Part shown: positions 24,944 to 33,034 of the stretch, piece after piece
How positions within the stretch are numbered: position 1 is the stretch's first letter
How the letters are laid out: each line of letters starts with the position of its first letter
Assembly: GCA_030696285.1 (NCBI GenBank)
Contig: JAUYSQ010000016.1
Coordinates: forward strand, 1-56,368
Direction of reading: 5' to 3'
From: Sulfuricurvum sp.
GTDB lineage: Bacteria; Campylobacterota; Campylobacteria; Campylobacterales; Sulfurimonadaceae
DNA: 56,368 nucleotides
Made by a program: the position numbers and the translations under genes
The notes under the pieces: model-generated
Seen by the model: the letters and a program-made list of their open reading frames with translations, nothing else
What the model was told of the DNA's origin: nothing
Databases searched by the model: none

Positions 24944-25228
24944 TTACGCCTCTGCCGAATAGGCTTTTTGGGCTTGATTGACAATACTGAGTGATTTAAA
25001 AGCCGTTACGCCGCTTTGCGCATTTCCATCCGCCAATGTTCCCAACGAAACTGTTATTCCAGAACCTGTTGTCGGAGCAATTTTTCCTTCAGTCAAACTT
25101 GCTTTTTTATTCTCTACCACTGGAGACTCTTGAGGTTGCTGCTGTTCAACCGCTTTCGATGAAACAAGATGACCGACTTGAACCGGTTGAGAGTAAGGGG
25201 ATTGAAAAATATAAGAACTTATTTGCAT
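24944..25228 (-). CDS. Hypothetical 94-aa protein, low complexity
   Basis: This small protein has a strong GGAGGT ribosome binding site a few bases upstream of the ATG at 25228. It is rich in Ser/Gln/Val/Ala, with no signal peptide or membrane segment. A glycine-rich middle (TTGSGITVSLGTLADGNAQSG) precedes a short helix (FKSLSIVNQAQKAYS). It is divergently oriented to lemA. I do not recognise it. Confidence 0.65.
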   Translation of the reverse strand: MQISSYIFQSPYSQPVQVGHLVSSKAVEQQQPQESPVVENKKASLTEGKIAPTTGSGITVSLGTLADGNAQSGVTAFKSLSIVNQAQKAYSAEA

Positions 25229-25311
25229 CTTACACCTCCATTTTTTATAACTATAATCCTCTCTTTAGAAAACTTCCCTTAAAATAGGGAATTACTTCCA
25301 AAGGAACTCAC

Positions 25312-25869
25312 ATGACTATTCTCCTCATTAGTATCGGGGCACTTGTCCTGATCGCCATTTTGATGTATAACGTCCTCATTGGTAAAAAGAATCAGGTCGA
25401 AAACATCTTTGCCGGTGTGGATACGGTTCTTAAAAAACGGTTTGACCTCATCCCCAACCTCGTTGCATCCATTTCTCAATATATGGAGCATGAAAAATCA
25501 ACCCTCGAAAAAGTGACCGCACTTCGTGCAGAAGCGATGAAACCCGGAATCAGCGACGCTCAAAAAATTTCTCTCGATGCAAAGCTCACTACCGCACTGG
25601 GTGCAATTAATTTGGCTATGGAAGCCTATCCCGACCTCAAAGCCAATGAAAACGTCATGCATTTACAGCGTTCACTCAATGAAGTCGAAGAACAAATATC
25701 CGCTGCACGCCGTGCCTACAACCAAGCGGTTACCGATCTAAACAATGCGATCGAAATGTTCCCGACCAATTTGATGGCGGGATGGATGGATCTAAGCCGC
25801 CGCGAGGTGTTTGAAATAATAGTCACCGAGCGTCAAAACGTTAATGTCAATGATTTATTCAATCGTTAA
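25312..25869 (+). CDS. lemA: LemA family protein
   Basis: This 185-residue protein has an N-terminal membrane helix (about 2-22) followed by the family signature YNVLIGKKNQVENIFAGVDTVLKKRFDLIPNL in overlapping blocks, and a long helical bundle. There is an AAAGGAA ribosome binding site and a TATAAT at 25252-25257. The biochemical role is not established. It is paired with the DUF3137 gene 9 bp downstream, a common partnership. Confidence 0.93.
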   Translation: MTILLISIGALVLIAILMYNVLIGKKNQVENIFAGVDTVLKKRFDLIPNLVASISQYMEHEKSTLEKVTALRAEAMKPGISDAQKISLDAKLTTALGAINLAMEAYPDLKANENVMHLQRSLNEVEEQISAARRAYNQAVTDLNNAIEMFPTNLMAGWMDLSRREVFEIIVTERQNVNVNDLFNR

Positions 25870-25878
25870 TCATATAGT

Positions 25879-26844
25879 ATGAAATCGACCTCGGAACTCA
25901 CCGATTTTTATTACAAAGAGCTCTATCCAAGTCTCAGCGAATTAGAGAAAACGCGTACTCAAATCCTCTCACAGCTCAAATGGTATGGAGGAATGGGCGT
26001 CTTCGTATTTCTTCTCACCGCACTGTGGATGGGAAAAAATTTTGGTCTTCTCCATCCTCTTATGATGGGTATCGTGATCGGTTTTATTACTATTGCAGGA
26101 ATGACCTATCGTTTTATGATAAAAGGCTATGCCGAGGATTTTAAAGAAAAAATCATCACTCCCCTTATCGGTGCGATTGATCCTCACCTCCTCTACAATC
26201 CCAGTTTTATGATTTCACAGCATCTCTTTGAACGATCACAGCTTTTCAACCACTCCGTCGACCGCTACAGCGGCAATGATTATGTCAAAGGTTCCATTGA
26301 TAGTATTCCCATCGAATTCTCTGACGTCCATGCTGAATATCAAACGAAAGATTCAAAAGGACGTACCCAGTGGCATACCCTCTTTCGTGGATTGTTTCTT
26401 GTTGCCGAATTTAACAAACACTTCAAAAGTAAAACAATTGTTCTGCCTGACCAAGCGGAAAAAAGCTTTGGTTCACTTATCGGCGGATGGCTACAATCCA
26501 TCAACTTTTCCCGCGATGATTTAATCCGTCTCGATAACCCCGAATTCGAAAAGCATTTTGTCGTGTACGGCAACGATCCTATCGAAGCACGCTATATTCT
26601 CAGCCATTCGATGATGAAACGAATTTTAGATTTTCAGCGCAAACTGACCCATCCACTCTTCATCTCATTCGTCCATAATCATATTCACGTCGGAATCGGA
26701 ACCAAAAAAGATTTGTTTGAACCCGCAATTCTAACGTCGCTATTGGATTATAAACAAGCGATGGAGTATATCAATACGTTACGTTATACCATTGGAATTA
26801 TCGAAGAGCTGAAACTGAATGAGAAGCTGTGGAGTAAAGAGTAA
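25879..26844 (+). CDS. DUF3137 membrane protein, LemA partner
   Basis: This 321-residue protein has two adjacent transmembrane helices (about 36-52 and 57-76). A soluble domain carries the DUF3137 blocks FSDVHAEYQTKDSKGR, FRGLFLVAEFNK, FEKHFVVYGNDPIEARYIL and the late HVGIGTKKDLFEP. The function is unknown. It is co-transcribed with lemA and ends 11 bp from the converging toxin gene. Confidence 0.88.
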   Translation: MKSTSELTDFYYKELYPSLSELEKTRTQILSQLKWYGGMGVFVFLLTALWMGKNFGLLHPLMMGIVIGFITIAGMTYRFMIKGYAEDFKEKIITPLIGAIDPHLLYNPSFMISQHLFERSQLFNHSVDRYSGNDYVKGSIDSIPIEFSDVHAEYQTKDSKGRTQWHTLFRGLFLVAEFNKHFKSKTIVLPDQAEKSFGSLIGGWLQSINFSRDDLIRLDNPEFEKHFVVYGNDPIEARYILSHSMMKRILDFQRKLTHPLFISFVHNHIHVGIGTKKDLFEPAILTSLLDYKQAMEYINTLRYTIGIIEELKLNEKLWSKE

Positions 26845-26855
26845 TCAGCGGATTA

Positions 26856-27242
26856 TTATTCGAAAAATGCACCATCAAAATGGGTCAAAATCTTTTCGTC
26901 TTTAGTGAGCAGTGGATAATCCCGCACCATCGCATTCGCAACGATAAGACGGTCAAACGGATCACGAGTCCACTCTAACGATAAACTTTTTTTGATAACA
27001 TCAAACATCTCTACCTCATCAACCCGTAAATCAATCATCGCATTCAAATCACCTAGGATATTATGAGGGGTATCAGTAATTCGACCAATTTCCTGCAAAT
27101 ATTTCAACTCCATCATAACCATCGGTGAAATCAATAAAATAGTAGCATTCTCAATCGCGTCAAGTGCTTTTTTAGAAAACTTCTCCAACTCTTTTTGTCG
27201 AAGCCATACGATGATATGAGTGTCTAAATAAAGGGTTTCCAT
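26856..27242 (-). CDS. PIN-domain toxin, VapC-like
   Basis: With the start at 27242 this is 128 residues (METLYLDTH...). An upstream in-frame ATG at 27254 would add MGGR. The PIN acidic residues are present: D7 (LDTHI), E45 (MMELKY), D94 and D97 (RDPFDRLIVA) and D115. PIN toxins are RNases, often cutting tRNA or rRNA. Its start lies inside the end of the antitoxin gene, the usual toxin-antitoxin overlap. Confidence 0.88.
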   Translation of the reverse strand: METLYLDTHIIVWLRQKELEKFSKKALDAIENATILLISPMVMMELKYLQEIGRITDTPHNILGDLNAMIDLRVDEVEMFDVIKKSLSLEWTRDPFDRLIVANAMVRDYPLLTKDEKILTHFDGAFFE

Positions 27243-27451
27243 TCGCCCTCCCATGATGTGTTCATCAGTTCATCATCACTGCATGATATAATTTTTTTGG
27301 GTTGGATTGCTTTGAGACGGCTTTTTTTATGCTCAGGAACAATCATTAAAATCTGTCCATTCCGCTTCACTTCTAACGGTTCTTTGGTTTCAATTACAGA
27401 GTCGAGTAAATTATAGAGATTTTCTCTCAACTTTGAGGGTGTTATTGTCAT
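27224..27451 (-). CDS. Phd/YefM-type antitoxin
   Basis: This 75-residue protein has the Phd-fold DNA-binding N-terminus (TPSKLRENLYNLLDSVIETKEPLEVKRNGQ in overlapping blocks) and a charged, flexible C-terminus (DDELMNTSWEGEW) suited to neutralising a PIN toxin. It precedes and overlaps the toxin gene. Two CGTACG palindromes lie just upstream and are likely autoregulatory operators. Confidence 0.86.
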   Translation of the reverse strand: MTITPSKLRENLYNLLDSVIETKEPLEVKRNGQILMIVPEHKKSRLKAIQPKKIISCSDDELMNTSWEGEWKPFI

Positions 27452-27483
27452 GATTAATCTCCTAAATAAAAGTATTATAGCAC

Positions 27484-27514
27484 AAACGTACGTTTAAAAT
27501 TAATATCGTACGAT
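27484..27514. promoter_or_regulatory. Paired palindromes upstream of the toxin-antitoxin operon
   Basis: AAACGTACGTTT (27484-27495) and ATCGTACGAT (27505-27514) are perfect palindromes sharing the core CGTACG. Their centres are exactly 20 bp apart, about two helical turns, and lie 38-58 bp upstream of the antitoxin start. The spacing suits cooperative binding of two antitoxin dimers. Confidence 0.65.
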
Positions 27515-27520
27515 AGATAT

Positions 27521-28174
27521 TTAACTTTTCACTACATGGAATTCTATTTTATCCAGTGATATCTCTTTCTTACTGACCATATCAAATACACCATCGATAT
27601 CTCTTTCTTGTACATTATTATATTGACCGATATACCCTTGTAAAACGGTAGTTTCTGTAAAATAATATTTTTTTCCAGCAATAGTCAAATAAGAAGAGGG
27701 GTGCTTCAAAGATATCTCATTTGGGACATGGACAGCAACAAATCCATGATCTTTTGTCGTCACCAATACGCACTTATATTTTTTTTGTAAGAGTAACGTC
27801 GCCAATAAAAATGATTTTTCATCACAATCCCCTCCATTTTGATTGATAACATCCGATGGATTTCGATTATCTCTACTCTCTTTGTAGGGGATTCTAAGAA
27901 CATATTGATAGGCACGATCTATTTCACAATATTCATCACCACTGCAACCTTTTATAAGCATATCTACAATAGGTTTCATTTCATTATGTTCATACACATC
28001 GTATTTAAAAAATCGATCATGAATTTTGACCATTCCACACCTTTTACAATACTCCGCATCTGTTTCTGGTGGTACATTCGCCTTGGCATATAGGGAAAAT
28101 GCAATCATCCCGGCTACTGTGTATAACCCTATACGATAGAGAAGCCGTTTATTGATCATTGCCATATTAAACAC
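27521..28174 (-). CDS. Exported transglutaminase-like cysteine peptidase
   Basis: This 217-residue protein has an N-terminal hydrophobic signal or anchor (about 11-32). The candidate catalytic cysteine is C117 in NGGDCDEKSFLLATLL, with H143 in KDHGFVAVHV and a following acidic residue in YYFTETT, the transglutaminase-like Cys-His-Asp/Glu order. A CxxC (EYCKRC) and further cysteines near the N-terminus may form disulfides or bind metal. It lies 2 bp after yigZ and is probably co-transcribed. The substrate is unknown. Confidence 0.75.
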   Translation of the reverse strand: MFNMAMINKRLLYRIGLYTVAGMIAFSLYAKANVPPETDAEYCKRCGMVKIHDRFFKYDVYEHNEMKPIVDMLIKGCSGDEYCEIDRAYQYVLRIPYKESRDNRNPSDVINQNGGDCDEKSFLLATLLLQKKYKCVLVTTKDHGFVAVHVPNEISLKHPSSYLTIAGKKYYFTETTVLQGYIGQYNNVQERDIDGVFDMVSKKEISLDKIEFHVVKS

Positions 28175-28176
28175 CT

Positions 28177-28758
28177 CTAGTCAGTTTTCTTTTCAACATT
28201 TCTTCCCAGTGCATTGTAAAGTTTTTCGAGCCTCTCCCCTGTCCCCTCGATAGTAAATTCTGCCCCTTTTTCACCAAAATCTTTTGCAACAATCCGAATG
28301 TTCTGCTGTGTACATTCATATTCGACCATGGATACATACGAGTAATTACATTCAATTTTTTGGACAAAGAGCTTTTCATACGGATACAAAACTGCTTGTC
28401 CGTATACCGCATTCGCCGCCTCAGCGTATGCACGTACCAATCCGCCCGGCCCAAGCTTCGTTCCGCCGAAATAGCGTACCGTAATAATTGCAGCATTTAC
28501 GAGATCATGCCCCTGTAATACCGAAAGTGTCGGTTTGCCCGATGTCCCTTTGGGTTCGCCGTCATCACCCGCATATTCGACGATCTGATCAAACTCGTTG
28601 AAATATCGAAAAGCACTGACAAAATGAACTGCTTTGGGGTGTAAACTGCGCAGACGCTTCATCTCCTCTTCATACATGGATATTGGCATACAAAAAGCAA
28701 TAAATTTTGATCCCTTAATCTCTATAGAATCTGTAGATATTTTACTAACACTCACCAT
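28177..28758 (-). CDS. yigZ: YigZ/IMPACT family protein
   Basis: This 193-residue protein has the IMPACT-domain signature: KGSKFIAF near the start, YAGDDGEPKGTSGKP, and VRYFGGTKLGPGGLVRAY. A C-terminal ferredoxin-like DUF1949 region follows. The family is linked to translation control, with the precise role unsettled. The length is normal. It is divergently oriented from mutY across a 185-bp gap. Confidence 0.92.
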   Translation of the reverse strand: MVSVSKISTDSIEIKGSKFIAFCMPISMYEEEMKRLRSLHPKAVHFVSAFRYFNEFDQIVEYAGDDGEPKGTSGKPTLSVLQGHDLVNAAIITVRYFGGTKLGPGGLVRAYAEAANAVYGQAVLYPYEKLFVQKIECNYSYVSMVEYECTQQNIRIVAKDFGEKGAEFTIEGTGERLEKLYNALGRNVEKKTD

Positions 28759-28943
28759 AACACACCCTTTTCTGATTCTATTTGTACTCTCAATAGGGTT
28801 AATATCCCCTAAAAATCAAGATTGATTAAATTTTCACCAATGCATCGCTAAAAGATGCGCTAAAATTTTTGAAATGAGACGTTGGAGCTGCTAATGAGAG
28901 CAGGTAATACCAAGGTACTCATTATTTTCGCTACAATTTCCAG

Positions 28944-29918
28944 ATGAAATTTTCCCCCCAACAATCACTGTTCCGATGGTACGAAACGAACGGTCGTCAT
29001 GATCTGCCATGGCGGATGACAAACGATCCTTATCCCATCTATATCAGCGAAGTCATGCTTCAGCAAACGCAAGTCAAAACGGTACTGGAACGATTCTATT
29101 TCCCCTTTTTAGAGAAATTTCCAACACTTAGTGCTTTAGCCGAAGCCGATGTAGATGATGTGCTGAAAATGTGGGAAGGGCTAGGATATTATACTCGTGC
29201 CCGTAACCTCCACGCTGCATCCCGCCTATGCAGCGGAGAACTCCCAAAGAGTGCATCAGAGTTGATGAAACTTCCTGGAATCGGACAAAGCACGGCCCAC
29301 GCCGTTGCCGCCTTTGCTTACCGAGAAGCACTCCCCATTATGGATGCCAATGTAAAGCGGATACTTCACCGCTATTTTGCATTTGAGGAACGTAATGATA
29401 AAAAGCTCTGGGAGTACGCCTATACCCTCTTTGATCCTGCTCATCCGTTTGAATACAATCAAGCAATGATGGATGTGGGCGCAACCATTTGTTATCCAAA
29501 AAAACCGCTTTGTGGACTTTGCCCGTTCGAGGATACATGCCAAGGAAAAAGCTCTCCCCTCACCTATCCTTCGCCCAAAATCAAAAAAATAAAACCGATT
29601 CGAGTCCGAAATATTATCGTGTATCAAAAAGAAAATACCTACGCACTCATCCAACGACAAACACGATTTTTATCGGGGTTATGGGGATTTTATGAAAGTG
29701 AAGAGTTACCCGATACACGACTAAAAGTCTTAGGAGAAGTTACTCAACACTACAGCCACTTCACCCTGCAGGCTGATGTTTTTTTGTGCGATGAGAGCTC
29801 TTTACCCGAAGGATATGAGTGGTTTAGCTTGGAAGAGATGACTACGTTATCCCTCAGCCGAGCAGATCATAAAGTTATAGCGCAAATCGCTCAGGATCAA
29901 AAAACGTCTCATCACTGA
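28944..29918 (+). CDS. mutY: A/G-specific adenine DNA glycosylase
   Basis: MutY removes adenine mispaired with 8-oxoguanine. The 324-residue protein has E36 (SEVMLQQTQV), the helix-hairpin-helix LPGIGQSTAHAVAAFAY, catalytic D134 (IMDANVKR) and a [4Fe-4S] motif C183-x6-C190-x2-C193-x5-C199. A shortened NUDIX-like C-terminal domain for 8-oxoG recognition follows (about 225-315). Its 3' end overlaps the converging ttcA-like gene by 44 bp. A TACAAT sits only 6 bp before the ATG. Confidence 0.95.
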   Translation: MKFSPQQSLFRWYETNGRHDLPWRMTNDPYPIYISEVMLQQTQVKTVLERFYFPFLEKFPTLSALAEADVDDVLKMWEGLGYYTRARNLHAASRLCSGELPKSASELMKLPGIGQSTAHAVAAFAYREALPIMDANVKRILHRYFAFEERNDKKLWEYAYTLFDPAHPFEYNQAMMDVGATICYPKKPLCGLCPFEDTCQGKSSPLTYPSPKIKKIKPIRVRNIIVYQKENTYALIQRQTRFLSGLWGFYESEELPDTRLKVLGEVTQHYSHFTLQADVFLCDESSLPEGYEWFSLEEMTTLSLSRADHKVIAQIAQDQKTSHH

Positions 29919-30633
29919 TATGACCGAATGCCGAGTTAATCGAGACAAAAAGGTCAGGGTATTTTTCTTCCATCTCTCCTAACATCACTTTCATAGAAGC
30001 ACGGGCATGAGGCATTTTAACATCAAACCGCATCGACGGACACGCTTCGTCTCCAATGGTCGGCATTTCGTTCTCAATGGCACATGCAGCAAGCTGACGT
30101 TCGCGTAGCTGAATCAATGGACGGATAACGATGAGACCGTTTCCTGCTTTGTATTTCGGTGCAAGGGCACGCAAATGGCCGTTATAGATCATATTCATAA
30201 AAAAGCTCTCTGCCGCATCGTCGAGATGATGTCCAAGGGCTACCTTATTACATCCGTTTTCAAGTGCTGCACTGTAAAGTGCTCCTCGTCGCATACGGGA
30301 AAAAAAACTGCAAAATGACGAATTTTGACGAATTTTTTCTCCCGCAATTTCGTAGGTATTGGTCTCATGGATTTTATGCGGTATCCCATAGGCTGCACAG
30401 TGCGCGACTAACGCAGATAAATCTTCCCCCATCCCATACGTTACCGTCACGGCAATAAGCTCAAATTTAAACGGAGCACGACGTTGTTGTTCCATCAGAG
30501 CATGGATCATTGTAAGCGAATCTTTGCCGCCGCTCAGACCCACGAGGATTTTATCCCCCTCTTCAATCAGATTGAACGCAGCGTTCGTCTGCCCGATTTT
30601 ACGCATAATTTTTTTACTAAGATTAATGGCCAA
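29875..30633 (-). CDS. TtcA-like PP-loop tRNA thiolation protein
   Basis: This 252-residue PP-loop ATPase has SGGKDS at 34-39 and the TtcA blocks MRRGALYSAA and LGHHLDDAAESFFMNMIY. In E. coli TtcA the [4Fe-4S] cluster is held by a CxxC plus a later Cys. Here the pair reads C108-S-F-F111, so the second ligand is phenylalanine, while the later cysteine C198 (DEACPS) is kept. Cytidine-32 thiolation is the family role, but cluster binding must differ. The start overlaps the MTAN gene by 11 bp. Confidence 0.82.
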   Translation of the reverse strand: MAINLSKKIMRKIGQTNAAFNLIEEGDKILVGLSGGKDSLTMIHALMEQQRRAPFKFELIAVTVTYGMGEDLSALVAHCAAYGIPHKIHETNTYEIAGEKIRQNSSFCSFFSRMRRGALYSAALENGCNKVALGHHLDDAAESFFMNMIYNGHLRALAPKYKAGNGLIVIRPLIQLRERQLAACAIENEMPTIGDEACPSMRFDVKMPHARASMKVMLGEMEEKYPDLFVSINSAFGHISDETFFDPERFAL

Positions 30634-31315
30634 TGCGTTTTACCATCTCTAAAATAAAGGTAGCACTGACCGCTGCCGAACTTTTCAAGAACGCATCAAA
30701 ATCTTCGCTCGCTCCCCCATCAGCTGTATCGCTGATAGCCCGTAAGACGAAAAACGGAACATCGAAATTCTGACATACACACGCCACACTTGCACCCTCC
30801 ATCTCTAGGGCATCGGCATTAAATGTTTGTTGTATCCACGACTTTCGCTCACTGCTGGCAACGAATTGATCCCCTGTAGCAATAATCCCCTCATACAACT
30901 CAATACCCATGTCGACGGCAACTTCAGAGGCAAGTGATCTAAGCGCCGGATCCGATTCAATCATCAATGTCCCCTCAGGGATAAACCCATACGGATGACC
31001 AAAGGCAACGATATCGACATCGTGCTGACATAATGTACTTGCCATTATCAAATCACCAATGTTCAATTCTTTGGAAATTCCCCCTGCTACTCCGCTAAAA
31101 AGAAGAGCTTGAGCACCGAAACGCTCACACATGACCGATGCTGTGATGGCTGAAAAGACTTTACCGATTTTTGAATAGGCGATAATCAGTTCATGACCTG
31201 CATATGAGCACGTATAAAAAATATTTCCGGCATGCTCAATGGCAGTATACGTACCGACACTTTCTAAAATTGGGTCAATCTCTTCTCGCATAGCACCCAT
31301 GATGGCTATTTTCAT
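30623..31315 (-). CDS. mtnN: 5'-methylthioadenosine/S-adenosylhomocysteine nucleosidase (MTAN)
   Basis: This 230-residue protein has IAIMGAMREEIDPIL at the start, the glycine block LFSGVAGGISKELNIGD, the purine-site motif ALEMEGASVACVC, and the catalytic Asp in RAISDTADGG. The enzyme cleaves MTA and SAH. In Campylobacterota the same protein also cleaves 6-amino-6-deoxyfutalosine for menaquinone synthesis, which probably holds here by relationship. It lies 25 bp after the nitrilase gene. Confidence 0.93.
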   Translation of the reverse strand: MKIAIMGAMREEIDPILESVGTYTAIEHAGNIFYTCSYAGHELIIAYSKIGKVFSAITASVMCERFGAQALLFSGVAGGISKELNIGDLIMASTLCQHDVDIVAFGHPYGFIPEGTLMIESDPALRSLASEVAVDMGIELYEGIIATGDQFVASSERKSWIQQTFNADALEMEGASVACVCQNFDVPFFVLRAISDTADGGASEDFDAFLKSSAAVSATFILEMVKRIGH

Positions 31316-31340
31316 GCTAACTCCTTTTATCTCTCTATAA

Positions 31341-32099
31341 TTACGAATGTTTAGCGATATAACGCTCTAATTTTTGAAGTTTATGATTCAATGAGACACT
31401 TTTTGACTCTTCATCCAAAAGGGAAAGGGTATATTCAACCGATCCGGCAGGGGTAATGACACGGCTTCCACCCCAAAATCCAAGCCCATCTTCAAATCCA
31501 ACGCGATTAACAAAAATTACATACGCTTTGGTTAATAAAGCCAATGATTTTAACAAGGCATCCCATTGGGCTTCAATCAACAATCCTTCACCGCTAAAAT
31601 CGCGTGCAGGTGAAGCGGCTAGTACGTAAATGACATCCGTATCCAATGACGCAAGAGCAGCAAACGTTTGAGCTCTCCACACATCTTCACACACCACCAT
31701 TGCTACGTTTCCATGCGCCGTTTTAAAGCTCTGAATTTTATCGCCGGAGGCAAAATAGCGCCCTTCTTCGAACATTCCATAGGTCGGAAGATGATTCTTA
31801 TGGTGGATATGAAGCAGTTTTCCTTGACTAAAATACAACGCACTGTTGTACACTTTGCCGTCCTCCCAAATCGCAGCACCGATAGCTATATCGCATTTGA
31901 TACTCGCACTTGCAAGCTCATCAAGCTCATCGAGATTCCACGCATCTTCAAAAAGCTTGTCTTGGAGCATATAACCGCTAAGGGCAAGCTCGGGAAACAC
32001 AACGACATCTGCTTCGCAAGAAGCGTCAATGAGCGCCAACGCATCTCCCATATTGGAACGATTCAGTTTGGGCGCACTTTGGATGAGGGCAATTTTCAT
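31341..32099 (-). CDS. Carbon-nitrogen hydrolase (nitrilase superfamily)
   Basis: This 252-residue cytoplasmic protein has the Glu-Lys-Cys triad: E37 (VFPELALSGY), K101 (HHKNHLPTYGMF) and C137 (VVCEDVW). The sequence resembles the glutaminase-like domain of NAD synthetases and other amidases, without an attached synthetase domain. The substrate is unassigned. Its ATG overlaps the fabD stop (ATGA), so it is translated from the same message. Confidence 0.86.
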   Translation of the reverse strand: MKIALIQSAPKLNRSNMGDALALIDASCEADVVVFPELALSGYMLQDKLFEDAWNLDELDELASASIKCDIAIGAAIWEDGKVYNSALYFSQGKLLHIHHKNHLPTYGMFEEGRYFASGDKIQSFKTAHGNVAMVVCEDVWRAQTFAALASLDTDVIYVLAASPARDFSGEGLLIEAQWDALLKSLALLTKAYVIFVNRVGFEDGLGFWGGSRVITPAGSVEYTLSLLDEESKSVSLNHKLQKLERYIAKHS

Positions 32100-33034
32100 G
32101 AGAGTGCTTCACATACCTTTTGAAGCGTTTCCATATCGGAAATGCCGTACGTTTCATTATTGGGAGCATTACGCTTGTTAAGCCCTTTGAGAACGGCACC
32201 GTTACCAAACTCGATCATCACATCGATATCGCCTGCAATCGCTTCAATCGACTGTTTGTATCGTACCGGTTTCACCAGCTGATCTTTGAGCAATGCCACC
32301 GCTTCCGATTTGGTCGCATATTTTTGCATCGACACATTTGAAACGACGGGGGCACTGAACGTATCACTCACCATTTTCTCCATCTCAAGGGCCAAAGGAT
32401 CTTGCGCGGATGCAAGAAGCGGACAGTGGCTTGCAATCGACATATTCAGCAATAAGGCTCGTTTGGCACCTGCTTCTTTAAAGACGGCTTCCATGGATTG
32501 CAAATCGGCTTTTAACCCTGCGACAACCAATTGACCGTTTTGGTTAAAATTGGCCGGCCAGACTTGTTTTCCCTCATCATTTGCTTTGGCACAAATTTCT
32601 TCGACTACGGCATCATCCAGACCTAAAATTGCCATCATACCGGCTTCAATCTCTTCGCATGCACTTTGCATCAATGCCCCGCGCTTATGAACCAATTCAA
32701 CGGCATCCACATAATCAATCGCCCCGCTCGCACAAAGAGCACTAAACTCACCCAGCGAATGGCCCAAAAATAGAACCGCTTTTGTCGGATGTACTTCTTG
32801 AAATAGCTTGTATGCGATCATTGAGACAAGTAAAATAGCGGGTTGAGTATACGCTGTTTCGTTGATTTGCTCATTGGTTTCAAATAACAATTTTGTAAAA
32901 TCGACACTGATCCGCTCACCCGCTTTTTCAAACATTTCACGGGCCAATGGGCTATTTTCATAAAAAGATTTTCCCATACCGATACTTTGAGACCCTTGAC
33001 CAGGGAAAATCATCGCTATTTTTTGTCCATTCAT
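32096..33034 (-). CDS. fabD: Malonyl-CoA:ACP transacylase
   Basis: FabD loads malonyl groups onto ACP for fatty acid synthesis. The 312-residue protein has FPGQGSQSIGMG near the N-terminus, nucleophile S93 in GHSLGEFSAL, an Arg in the AMQSACEE-type helix region (HKRGALMQ), and the His in NMSIASHCPLL. The length is normal. It overlaps the regulator upstream and the nitrilase downstream by ATGA junctions. Confidence 0.95.
   Translation of the reverse strand: MNGQKIAMIFPGQGSQSIGMGKSFYENSPLAREMFEKAGERISVDFTKLLFETNEQINETAYTQPAILLVSMIAYKLFQEVHPTKAVLFLGHSLGEFSALCASGAIDYVDAVELVHKRGALMQSACEEIEAGMMAILGLDDAVVEEICAKANDEGKQVWPANFNQNGQLVVAGLKADLQSMEAVFKEAGAKRALLLNMSIASHCPLLASAQDPLALEMEKMVSDTFSAPVVSNVSMQKYATKSEAVALLKDQLVKPVRYKQSIEAIAGDIDVMIEFGNGAVLKGLNKRNAPNNETYGISDMETLQKVCEALS

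Noticed and set aside
28167-28496. 109-codon minus-strand ORF
   Set aside because: It is an alternative frame inside yigZ, whose own motifs are clear.
28842-28858. Terminator or riboswitch before mutY (GCATC/GATGC hairpin)
   Set aside because: The 5-bp stem is weak and the surrounding sequence did not match any riboswitch consensus I know.
30301-30350. Short AATTTTGACGAATTTT-like repeats
   Set aside because: They fall inside the ttcA-like coding region and are explained by codons.
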